Shown here in pieces: positions 7,378 to 15,398 of a stretch of 64,000 nucleotides of DNA (position 1 is the stretch's first letter; each line of letters starts with the position of its first letter). Source of the DNA: Parachlamydiales bacterium (GTDB taxonomy: Bacteria; Chlamydiota; Chlamydiia; Chlamydiales; JABDDJ01); assembly GCA_041671045.1 (NCBI GenBank), contig JBAZCF010000002.1, positions 248,001 to 312,000 of the forward strand, given 5' to 3'. The notes below the pieces were generated by a model. It saw nothing but the letters and a program-made list of their open reading frames with translations, was not told the DNA's origin and did not search any database. Both the position numbers and the translations under genes were made by a program.

Positions 7378-9360
7378 CTAGCGCAGCAGGCGTAGCGCGT
7401 TAAGTCCGACCAATACAGTGCCACCCTCATGCATGATCACCGCTGCCCAAAGGGGCACAAGGCCTGCAAGCGCAGGAATACTCGCTACAAGGATCGCTAC
7501 AGTGGCAATAGTGAGATTTTGAGTCACGATACGCTTTGTCAAGCGAGACTTCCCCACCAGCCAGTCCAGCTTTTCAATGCTATCCTGCAGCAGGATGATG
7601 TCTGCAGCATCCACAGCTGTAGCGCTGCCAACTTTTCCCATGCAGATACCTACGGTAGCGCGGGCGAGGGCCGGAGCGTCATTGATGCCGTCGCCGATCA
7701 TGGCAAGGCCTTCTTTCTCTGAAAGTTGTGTGACATGAAGGAGTTTGTCTTCGGGCCGTAAATCGGCGTAATACTCTTTTAGTCCGACCATCTGGGCTAC
7801 TCTCTGAGCATTTGCCGCGTGATCGCCGGTAAGCATCAGCAGTTTAAGGTCGCGTTCTTTGTTGAGTGGTGCGATGGCTTCCTTCACGTGGGGGCGTAGC
7901 TCGTCGCCGAATCTAAAGAGGAAGATGCTCTTGCCGATCAGAAGGAAAGCGAGCAGCTCGCCTTGAGATTGGATTAAAGCTGCTTTTTCCTCTAAAGCCT
8001 TTGCTGTGGCGGCATCTACTTTATCCTGGATGAAGGCTAGGTTTCCAAGGTAGACAGGAAGTTTTTCATAGGTACCTTGAAGCCCATATCCTGGGATTGT
8101 TTTGAATTCTTCGATGGCGACAGTAGAGACGTTGTTTTTCTGGCTATGGTCTAAGATAGCTTTAGCTATAGGGTGGACAGCATTCCTTTCCAATGAATAG
8201 GCGACGGAGAGTGCTTTTTCGGTAGGGATATCTTCTCCGTGGAAAGCTTCCAAGCCCAGGTATTGCAATTCGCCCGTCGTTAAGGTGCCAGTCTTATCAA
8301 AAGCGATGATTTTGCAACTTGCCAGAGCGTCTAAGGTGATACCGCCTTTCAAGAGGATTCCATTACGGGCGCAAGCGCTGATGGCGCTAAGGTATGCGAT
8401 AGGAATGGCTAAGATAAGGGCACACGGGGAGGCTGCAATGAGGAAGGCTAGAGCGCGATAGACAGAGCCTTCATGGCCAAGGAATTCGAGGTTGAAAATA
8501 TAAGGGAAAGATAACGCAAACAGGGCGGACAGGCCGATGATCGAGAGTGCGTAGGTGCGGCTAAGAGAGTCAAACCATCTTTGGAGTCTAGGGCGGGATT
8601 CCTGCGCTTGGGTGACAAGCTTGATGATGCGTGAAAGGGTAGAGTCAGCACTGGTGTGAGTGACTTTGACCGTTAAAGCTCCTTCTAGGTTACGTGCACC
8701 TGCAGCCACTGTATCGCCGACTTTTTTCAAGACGGGGACATTTTCACCTGTAAGATGGACGAGGTTGACGGAAGATGAGCCTTCGATGACATCGCCATCT
8801 AGAGGGATGACTTCGCCCGATTTGACTAGGATAATCGTTCCGACAGTAATGTCTGAAAGAGATCTGTCTATGAGGATGCCGCCGGATTGTACGACAGTAG
8901 CTTTCGTAGGTGTGAGGCGGTGCAGGCTGCTGATTGCATTCTTAGCTTTAGAGGTCACAGCCTCTTCCATTGCTCCTGAGATGGCGAAGAGTACGAGCAA
9001 TAAGGCTCCTTCCATGCCATTTCCTATGAAGATGGAGGAGAATGCCGCTAAAGTCATGAGGACGTCGATATTAATCTCAAAATCTGCCAGATCCTCTATG
9101 GACTCTATTAAGGCAGGGACTCCGGCGAGAAAATAGACGAAAACTAAGATGAGGTGTGAAAAGGGAACTAGGTTTTCGTAGAACGATAGGACAAATGAGA
9201 TGAATAGGAGGATGCCGGCTATTAGGGCTGCTTTCAGGGGTAGATTATGAGACCATAAGCGTGAGGCGGGGGTGAGGAAAGGGCTGCGTGATTCAGCCAT
9301 ACCCATCTCAAAGAATTCATCGAATAGTATGGGTTTGATTCTGTTTTCACTAAAGGTCAT
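7378..9360 (-). CDS. P1B-4-type heavy-metal-transporting P-type ATPase
   Basis: Pumps transition metal ions across the inner membrane using ATP. The 660-residue protein corresponds to the chlamydial CT727 family, often labelled zntA. The metal site is SPC (AASPCALILAIPIA) rather than the CPC of Zn/Cu pumps, and the last helix has HEGGTVLVGLNAL; SPC with HEGG(S/T) is the signature of P1B-4 ATPases, linked to Co, Fe or Zn export. There is no N-terminal metal-binding domain, also as in P1B-4. The phosphorylation site is DKTGTLT and the hinge is GDGINDAPALA. I choose the ATG at 9360, which overlaps the TGA of the upstream gene as ATGA; the frame is open further but would run into that gene. Confidence 0.9.
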   Translation of the reverse strand: MTFSENRIKPILFDEFFEMGMAESRSPFLTPASRLWSHNLPLKAALIAGILLFISFVLSFYENLVPFSHLILVFVYFLAGVPALIESIEDLADFEINIDVLMTLAAFSSIFIGNGMEGALLLVLFAISGAMEEAVTSKAKNAISSLHRLTPTKATVVQSGGILIDRSLSDITVGTIILVKSGEVIPLDGDVIEGSSSVNLVHLTGENVPVLKKVGDTVAAGARNLEGALTVKVTHTSADSTLSRIIKLVTQAQESRPRLQRWFDSLSRTYALSIIGLSALFALSFPYIFNLEFLGHEGSVYRALAFLIAASPCALILAIPIAYLSAISACARNGILLKGGITLDALASCKIIAFDKTGTLTTGELQYLGLEAFHGEDIPTEKALSVAYSLERNAVHPIAKAILDHSQKNNVSTVAIEEFKTIPGYGLQGTYEKLPVYLGNLAFIQDKVDAATAKALEEKAALIQSQGELLAFLLIGKSIFLFRFGDELRPHVKEAIAPLNKERDLKLLMLTGDHAANAQRVAQMVGLKEYYADLRPEDKLLHVTQLSEKEGLAMIGDGINDAPALARATVGICMGKVGSATAVDAADIILLQDSIEKLDWLVGKSRLTKRIVTQNLTIATVAILVASIPALAGLVPLWAAVIMHEGGTVLVGLNALRLLR

Positions 9361-10133
9361 AACGAGGGGCCTATGAAGTAGTTGGAGAGGAAGTGTACGC
9401 AAGCGAGGGGCAGTGCCACGATGCCTATATTCCATACGATGGCGGGAATAATGCGGTTCTTTTCATATTTTGCTGCTATGGCAGCGGCTAGTCCTGCAGT
9501 GAGTAGGGCCGCCAGGAGTGCACCCCAACTGCCTAATGCTGCTACAAAAAGGAAAATAAGCAAGATTGCTGCTGTGCTACCTAAGGCAGCACCTAAAGCT
9601 TGCTTCAGGGGATGTTCCGTATTTTCAAGGGTTAGTCCAAGCTCTTCTTCGACCATTACACGTAATAAGCGGTCTCCATCGGCCATAAGGACGTCCAAGA
9701 CATCTTCAAGCAGTTTACCTTCAAACCCTTTAGCTGCATACAAGGCTCCAAGCTCTTCACGTTCTTGTTTGCGATGGTTATCTATTTCCCATTTTTCTTC
9801 TTCAACAATACGATGCAAGCGCTCCAGACGTGACCAGCCGATCCAGGCGCTTCTGCCGGCTTTCCATATGAGCCAGCTAATGCCAACAAGACCTGTAATT
9901 ACCATTGTGAGGGTCGAAGAGATAGGTAGGTGATGGCAGATCTCAAATAGCATCGCCATTAAGAGCGCTGTCTCGCGTGCGGCATCGGTAAATGCAGACC
10001 AGTGTCCAGGTATCTCCAGGGCATGGCTTTCGCTTTTGGCTAGTTTTCCCCGCGCCTGGGCTTCTGCGACATGGCCTACGGCTGTCTTTCCGTCAAAATG
10101 TTCAGGGGAGTTGTGGGGATGATTGCAGCACAT
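9357..10133 (-). CDS. VIT1/CCC1-like membrane protein (CT728-type)
   Basis: A 258-residue membrane protein translationally coupled (ATGA) to the metal ATPase, as in the chlamydial CT727-CT728 pair. Two hydrophobic segments follow the cysteine/histidine-rich start (MCCNHPHNSPEHF). Then a charged stretch EREELGALYAAKGFEG, a helix with MVEEELGLTLEN, and ..EHPLKQALGAALGSTAA lead into the last three helices. That order (acidic cytoplasmic helices, then xxPLKxAL into the membrane) resembles the iron/manganese transporters of the VIT1/CCC1 family, so a metal-transport role beside the ATPase is likely. The ORF can be extended to a TTG at 10196, but that lies on the loop of a terminator hairpin, so the ATG at 10133 is preferred. 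Confidence 0.68.
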   Translation of the reverse strand: MCCNHPHNSPEHFDGKTAVGHVAEAQARGKLAKSESHALEIPGHWSAFTDAARETALLMAMLFEICHHLPISSTLTMVITGLVGISWLIWKAGRSAWIGWSRLERLHRIVEEEKWEIDNHRKQEREELGALYAAKGFEGKLLEDVLDVLMADGDRLLRVMVEEELGLTLENTEHPLKQALGAALGSTAAILLIFLFVAALGSWGALLAALLTAGLAAAIAAKYEKNRIIPAIVWNIGIVALPLACVHFLSNYFIGPSL

Positions 10134-10186
10134 AATATTTCCATTTGCTTTGAGCGATACTATAGCATTTAAGGGAATATTACAAA

Positions 10187-10214
10187 CAAGAGGCAACGTT
10201 ATAGCTGCCTCTTG
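10187..10214 (-). terminator. Intrinsic terminator between two minus-strand genes
   Basis: CAAGAGGCA (10187-10195) pairs perfectly with TGCCTCTTG (10206-10214). On the minus strand the stem is followed by TTTGTAAT. It ends transcription of the gene whose stop is at 10256. Confidence 0.7.
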
Positions 10215-10255
10215 CGGTGTTAAGTTTGGAGTTTCTAAGGGGGAGGAGAGTAGAT

Positions 10256-12058
10256 TTAAATGCCAGTGATTTGCTTAGCTCTATCTATTATTTCTTGGTC
10301 GGCCCATTTACAGAAGGAAAGGGAAAAAGCACAGCTTATTCTTTCTTGAATTGATGTTGGGTCAGCAGAGTTTAATTGGGATAGGATACTTGTCTTTACG
10401 GGGGTAGAAAATTGCGGTTTTGCCATCATGGAAATAATGAATTGATTGACGTTAGAGAACTTGTTTCTCCCTGCAAAGCCTTTTACTTCCTGAAGGATCT
10501 CATAATGGAGGGAAGCGGGGAGAAATCCTAACCACTCAGCTAATTCGTTGATCCCAACATTATCCTTCATTAAGTTTAATATTTGATGGACAGTTCCATT
10601 GGGTATATCTGTTGGCTCTGCTTTTGCCCACGCTTTCACAGTTTTCATATGGGATGAATATTCAGTATCCGCTGCAATCAATGACTTTGCTTCTTCCGAC
10701 AGAGCAAAAGTTAAAGCTTTTTTGGGTAAATCCAGGATCTCTTTAACCGCGTTGAAATTGAAATGCAGAGTTGGAAAACTTTTCAATACTTGCATGGAGG
10801 TTTTAATAATAAGATATTGTGTTGCAGAATCTTTTTTTTCGATACATTTGGTAAAAAAATCAAAGTAGCAGTCATGTCCTTTATTAGTAAATTCATGCAA
10901 TTCACGTATAAATTCTTTTTGATCTTCATCGTTTACACCTTCGAAAGTCTGCGTATAGACAATCAAGTATGTGTTAGAGTGCACACTGGGAAGTCTATTA
11001 CCCTGGGAAAGTGCTTGATCAATTAGCCTATCTTTATCTTGAAATAGGGTAGTTAGTTTTGCTGGGGGTAAACTCTTAAAAGCTGTGATTAAGAGGGTTT
11101 GAGCTTCTTCATCAAATTTATGGAGCTCAAATTGGGCAGATAAAATGTTAGCAAATTCAGAACGGTCCGCTGCAGGTATCTCCGCAATCATTTTAGAGCG
11201 TTTGATTATATCTTCTAAGGAAGTATATTTAGAAAATAATAAGCCGAGAGAATGAGCGAATTCTTCATGATTGACTTCGTCAATCGTAGTTAAAACTTCT
11301 TGAACAGCGATTTTAACGAGAATATCTCTAGGAGTATCTTCTTTATCTATCATATCCTCTATAATTGTAGGCAGCTTTTCTAGGGGGAGCCTACTAAGCT
11401 TTTCTAGGACGAAATGGCGGCTTTGATGAGACTTCAATTTGTTAAAATAGGCGTTATTCATGATATTTTCTGCAAAAAAGGCTTTCACTCCAGGTTTTAG
11501 TAACCTTATAAGCTCCAAAGTCTCTGCAGCAGTTAACTCAAGATGATAATCAGACAAGTAGGGCGCATCAGAATGTTCTAAAGCCCATACTCCTAATTTC
11601 ACGAAGTTTTCTTTCTCTTCTACCGGAACTTCAAGGATTTTTTTGAAAATGAATTCGCGCTCTAGAGTGTTGAATTTTTCTTTGAAGAGGGGGGCGATTA
11701 ACTCCAGCAAGGCACGTCTTTCTTCGACAGGCACGTTATCAATTTTGGCTGTCAGACGCTCAAGCGCATTCGCTGCATAACCATAACGTATCTGAATGCA
11801 GTCATTTCTCATATCCGTGATGAGATGGCTATTGGGAAAGAATTGCCATAGGAAGATTTCTTTAACTAGATGGAGCTTAGTAGGAATTAAAGTCAGTTTT
11901 TGGAAAACATAGTTAAGGGAATGGTCTTTGTAATCTCGAATGCTTTGGCCCAGTGCCTGGAATTGATTTTGAATCGCGTTTCCAAGGACAGCAGCTCTTT
12001 TGGGGAGAGAGCAAATAGCTTGAACCACCGGCTGGATTCCATCACAATACATGGGCAT
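10256..12058 (-). CDS. Hypothetical helical-repeat protein, 600 residues
   Basis: I do not recognise this gene. The protein is predicted almost wholly helical, with no signal peptide or clear transmembrane helix. It holds loosely repeated units of roughly 35-40 residues carrying phrases such as NVPVEERRALLELIAPLF, EVPVEEKENFVKLGVWAL, RLPLEKLPTIIEDMI and IPAADRSEFANILSAQF, that is, (I/L)P-x-E/D-(K/R) at the start of a helix. Such solenoids usually bind other proteins. The ATG is preceded by AGGA six bases upstream, and the gene ends at a good terminator, so it is probably transcribed alone. A secreted effector is possible but there is no direct evidence. Confidence 0.6.
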   Translation of the reverse strand: MPMYCDGIQPVVQAICSLPKRAAVLGNAIQNQFQALGQSIRDYKDHSLNYVFQKLTLIPTKLHLVKEIFLWQFFPNSHLITDMRNDCIQIRYGYAANALERLTAKIDNVPVEERRALLELIAPLFKEKFNTLEREFIFKKILEVPVEEKENFVKLGVWALEHSDAPYLSDYHLELTAAETLELIRLLKPGVKAFFAENIMNNAYFNKLKSHQSRHFVLEKLSRLPLEKLPTIIEDMIDKEDTPRDILVKIAVQEVLTTIDEVNHEEFAHSLGLLFSKYTSLEDIIKRSKMIAEIPAADRSEFANILSAQFELHKFDEEAQTLLITAFKSLPPAKLTTLFQDKDRLIDQALSQGNRLPSVHSNTYLIVYTQTFEGVNDEDQKEFIRELHEFTNKGHDCYFDFFTKCIEKKDSATQYLIIKTSMQVLKSFPTLHFNFNAVKEILDLPKKALTFALSEEAKSLIAADTEYSSHMKTVKAWAKAEPTDIPNGTVHQILNLMKDNVGINELAEWLGFLPASLHYEILQEVKGFAGRNKFSNVNQFIISMMAKPQFSTPVKTSILSQLNSADPTSIQERISCAFSLSFCKWADQEIIDRAKQITGI

Positions 12059-12153
12059 AAAGATCCTATATGTTTCTTATTTTGTAAAAAATATTTTAAA
12101 TTATTAGTATTAAGAAACTATAAAGGATAATAAAAATGTTTTTTAGTTAGTTG

Positions 12154-12402
12154 TTATTTCCCTCGGCGAAGATCGTATTGCTTTTGTTCCCAACGCCTAT
12201 CTTCTAAGCGTCGCTCTTGGATGCGCCAATCATCCCTTTGCTGTTCTATGATTTTATTTTGTATATCCCAGGCATCCCGCTTTTGCTGCTGTACTTTGTT
12301 TTCTACACGGACACTTGCGCGCCAATCGTCATCGCCTACTGCGGCTTTTAAGGGGGACTGGGCTGCGATGACAATAAAGAATACAGACAATAGAATTTTC
12401 AT
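12154..12402 (-). CDS. Small exported charged protein
   Basis: An 82-residue protein starting MKILLSVFFIVIAAQSPLKA, a clear Sec signal peptide with probable cleavage after LKA. The mature part is about 60 residues of charged, Gln/Arg/Trp-rich helix, with a repeated pattern (QQKRDAWDIQNK, QQRDDWRIQERR, DRRWEQKQ) spaced about 10-12 residues. I prefer the ATG at 12402 (GGAGG nearby) to an upstream start that adds 21 residues before the signal peptide. Function unknown; the periplasmic helix could interact with nucleic acid or envelope polymers, but that is speculation. Confidence 0.7.
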   Translation of the reverse strand: MKILLSVFFIVIAAQSPLKAAVGDDDWRASVRVENKVQQQKRDAWDIQNKIIEQQRDDWRIQERRLEDRRWEQKQYDLRRGK

Positions 12403-12523
12403 TGGATTTCCTCCGTAACTACCTAATTTAAGGTTATAATTAATGGTTATTTTTTTAAAATACATTTGGTATAATTTAATTAGGAGAGTGTTTCAAAACA
12501 TTCTATATTTTTAGTAACGACTG

Positions 12524-12529
12524 TATAAT
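12524..12529 (+). promoter_or_regulatory. Possible -10 box for the gene at 12547
   Basis: A perfect TATAAT lies 17 bases before the ATG, preceded by an AT-rich stretch without a good -35 box. The downstream leader would be only about ten bases but still contains the AAAGGA ribosome binding site. Confidence 0.35.
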
Positions 12530-12546
12530 TTCACAAAGGATGTACC

Positions 12547-14124
12547 ATGACCACAGATTTAAATACTTCTGCGGGTGGCAGCCAGTACAATCCAGACGAC
12601 AGCTTTCAATTTAATCCCTCCACTGACGTAGACAATACAGGAACTGTACAAGCTCCGGCGGCTCCCCCCAGCGGCCCGGCCGCTCCGCAAGGCCCCGTTG
12701 ACACTTTAGAACAAAGCGACGCTGTTGCTGAAGGCAGTAGCCCGGAAGCAGCCGCCCCTAAATTAGATCAACCTGAAGTTCAACAAGCGATCTTGTCCAG
12801 CAGCGATGCATTGAAATTTGCTCTGATGAGCAATTTCATGAATATCTTTTCCAGCGGCAACAATCAAAATATTCAAATGGATGAGTCTTCTCTGCATAAA
12901 GCTTCGGGAATGTATGATTTTAGTAATCTTCAAGCGATGGATATGGATTTCAATAAAGCTATCAATGACATCATTTCGGATAGCTGGAAAAAATTTAATG
13001 AGGTGAATAAAGAGTTAGCCCAACGCGATCAAGACTACCTAAAATCCAATACTAAGGCTTACTTAGATTATATTGGTTCAGCTCAATATGACGCTAAAAA
13101 ACAAGCTATAGAAGATTCTGATTCCGATATTTATAAGAAAAACCAAGGCTTAGCCCAATTCGAGGCTTTTTATCTTTCCCTACCGCCAAACGCTAAACAA
13201 GATTTAGTCACCTCTGTTCAAAATAATAAGGATATCCCTGACACTGTCACGAATAATTTGCTTTCTTCCAATTTAGCAGTCTTTGGAAATGCCTATCAAG
13301 AGGCGACAAAAGACGATTTACAGGCTAATAATGCACAGTTTGTCGTCACTGCAGCTATGCTCAATGCAGGGGCAATCTTAGCGCATCCTGTGAATTTGGA
13401 TAATATTTCCAGTGATCAGATAAGCACCAAACTATTGTCAGATCAGGTGGTGAATGCAAATTCCAATACGACAAACAATGCGATGCCTGTCGTGGGCTTT
13501 GATGCGAATACCTTGACAGCTGTGGCATATTTAAGTGCTATAATGGTTACTTCACCATTAATATTAAGCGCATTTCAAAACGTTGCTGCAGCTAAGGCAG
13601 AAGGCAAACCTGCGGAAGAGGCTAAAGATGTGGATTTTGCGAAGAAATACGCGCAGAATATCTCTTCATTCGTCAATTCTAAGGGATTTGAAGCAGCTGT
13701 CATTGCTGTCATTACACAACGTTCAGGTGAGAGCGGACAGGCTGACAATGATCAGAAACAGGATGTCGTGTCACGTTTACGTGTGATAATGTTAGCCACG
13801 GCTCTAGTTTTACTGAATAAGGCATTTAGCGAGGGTATTGGAGGTAAGGAGGTCCGGGAGCATATTGAACATCCCGAAACTTTGATCGACCCTACCTCTA
13901 ATAAAGCTAAAAACCCTGTGATAGGGGATATAGAATATTCCCTTGCAAGAGACATCAATAGTTATTTGCCCAAAGATGCCTCAGCGAGAGAGAAACTGTT
14001 AAGTGATATTGAAATCTATTTTGACAGCAGCCCTTCCAAAGAAGAACTTGTGGAAAATAACACTGCGATCAAAGGAGCATTCACTGAGTTTACTCCTAAT
14101 GGAAGCACGGAGGTGCAAGGTTAG
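12547..14124 (+). CDS. Hypothetical protein with disordered Pro/Ala N-terminus, 525 residues
   Basis: Not recognised. Residues 1-80 are low-complexity, rich in Ser, Pro, Ala, Asp and Gln and lacking a Sec signal peptide, the style of many type III secreted proteins. The body is helical and acidic. Three moderately hydrophobic segments occur near 270-285 (VVTAAMLNAGAILA), 325-345 (AVAYLSAIMVTSPLILSAF) and 420-435 (VIMLATALVLLNKAF), weaker than ordinary membrane helices; secreted translocators have such amphipathic helices. It could be a translocator-like or effector protein, but no chaperone gene or other secretion gene is adjacent. The stop overlaps by four bases the stop of the convergent aminopeptidase gene. 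Confidence 0.65.
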   Translation: MTTDLNTSAGGSQYNPDDSFQFNPSTDVDNTGTVQAPAAPPSGPAAPQGPVDTLEQSDAVAEGSSPEAAAPKLDQPEVQQAILSSSDALKFALMSNFMNIFSSGNNQNIQMDESSLHKASGMYDFSNLQAMDMDFNKAINDIISDSWKKFNEVNKELAQRDQDYLKSNTKAYLDYIGSAQYDAKKQAIEDSDSDIYKKNQGLAQFEAFYLSLPPNAKQDLVTSVQNNKDIPDTVTNNLLSSNLAVFGNAYQEATKDDLQANNAQFVVTAAMLNAGAILAHPVNLDNISSDQISTKLLSDQVVNANSNTTNNAMPVVGFDANTLTAVAYLSAIMVTSPLILSAFQNVAAAKAEGKPAEEAKDVDFAKKYAQNISSFVNSKGFEAAVIAVITQRSGESGQADNDQKQDVVSRLRVIMLATALVLLNKAFSEGIGGKEVREHIEHPETLIDPTSNKAKNPVIGDIEYSLARDINSYLPKDASAREKLLSDIEIYFDSSPSKEELVENNTAIKGAFTEFTPNGSTEVQG

Positions 14125-15398
14125 GAATAATAGCACTCGATAAGCTTTGTCATTGCAGCTTGGTCGCTGCAGGCGATGAGTTCGCGTGCAGAATGCATGG
14201 ATAATTGTGGAATGCCGATGTCAACTGTTGGCATTCCTGTTAAATTCGCGTGGATGGGTCCAATCGTTGATCCTGAAGAAAGATCCCCTCTTCCAACCAA
14301 TTCCTGAAAAGGTATTTTATTTTTTCCGCATAGCGCTTTAATGTATCCTGCTGTAGCAGCTGTGGAAGCATAACGTTGCTGTGCGCTGTATTTAAGGGTG
14401 ATCCCTTGCCCTAATTTAACTTTATGCTGGGGTTCATGCTTATCAGCATAGTTGGGATGGACGCCATGTCCTAAGTCTACCGATACGCAGAGGGAGGAAG
14501 AGACAATGCGTAAGTAATCGGCGCGAGTACCATTCAGTGCATAAATCAGACGTTCTACTGTTTCAGAGAAGAATGGGGAAGAAGCTCCCTGTGCAGTTGC
14601 AGAGCCTATCTCTTCATTGTCCCAAAAGGCGCAAAGCTTAAGCGTGTTTTCGGCAGGGGTTGAAGACGCTAAAAAAGCCTCTAAAATGGAGTGGACGCTG
14701 CATAGACTGTCGATACGATAAGCGGCGAGCATCTCTTTTTTTGGTCCTACAAATGCGGGGGGCTCTATAGGATACAAGAATAAGTCGCTGCTAAGGATAT
14801 CCTTCACTCCTAAGAGCTTACTTAAATAGAGTCCTGCCTCTTTATCATCTTTACAATCGAGTTTTGCTAGAGCAGCCAAATGATTTTGTTTATGTAAAAC
14901 TAGCCCTTGGGTATTGACGTCGCGATCAAGGTGGATAGCCAGCTGGGGGATGACGACAGGCGAGTCTGCGATATTGACTAGAGTCTCCACCAGACTATTG
15001 TTTTTACCACGTGAGAAAATTCTTCCTGCAATGCCTAAATCGCGGTTAAGCCAGGAGTTTAATAACGGACCCCCGTAGATATCGACACCTAGCATCAGCA
15101 TGCCTTCCTTGACAAAGGGTGCATTAGGCTTAAGCTTAAAAGCAGGGCTGTCAGTATGCGAGGCGGCAACTTTAGCTGAATGGATGGCTTTGCGCGGAAT
15201 AACAAAGGCAATCAGCGAGGACCCGTCGCGGACAACATAGTATCCTTTGCCGTGCTTTAGTTTCCATGTCTCGCTTTCATGCAGAGGCGTAAATCCACGC
15301 TTATCCAGCTGCTGACGCATATTAGCTACAGCGTGCCAAGCGGTAGGAGAGCCTTGTAGGAATGTGATCAGTTTTTGCATGTCTAGTAGATGCGGCAT
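14121..15398 (-). CDS. M18-family aspartyl aminopeptidase
   Basis: A cytoplasmic metallo-aminopeptidase of 425 residues that removes N-terminal acidic residues from peptides. The M18 signatures are present: VAASHTDSPAFKLKP (zinc-binding His and Asp, about residue 80), FWDNEEIGSATAQGA (bridging Asp and catalytic Glu pair, about 258), and DLGHGVHPNYADKHEP (about 310); SMHSARELIACSDQAA near the C-terminus supplies the last ligand region. The ATG at 15398 overlaps the end of glycogen phosphorylase by 16 bases; a second ATG at 15380 (MQKLITFLQG) is possible and neither has a strong Shine-Dalgarno. Two-gene operon with glgP. Confidence 0.93.
   Translation of the reverse strand: MPHLLDMQKLITFLQGSPTAWHAVANMRQQLDKRGFTPLHESETWKLKHGKGYYVVRDGSSLIAFVIPRKAIHSAKVAASHTDSPAFKLKPNAPFVKEGMLMLGVDIYGGPLLNSWLNRDLGIAGRIFSRGKNNSLVETLVNIADSPVVIPQLAIHLDRDVNTQGLVLHKQNHLAALAKLDCKDDKEAGLYLSKLLGVKDILSSDLFLYPIEPPAFVGPKKEMLAAYRIDSLCSVHSILEAFLASSTPAENTLKLCAFWDNEEIGSATAQGASSPFFSETVERLIYALNGTRADYLRIVSSSLCVSVDLGHGVHPNYADKHEPQHKVKLGQGITLKYSAQQRYASTAATAGYIKALCGKNKIPFQELVGRGDLSSGSTIGPIHANLTGMPTVDIGIPQLSMHSARELIACSDQAAMTKLIECYYS

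Noticed and set aside
10134..10196. N-terminal extension of the VIT-like protein from a TTG
   Set aside because: It begins next to the stem of the preceding gene's terminator hairpin and has no ribosome binding site; the ATG at 10133 is more likely.
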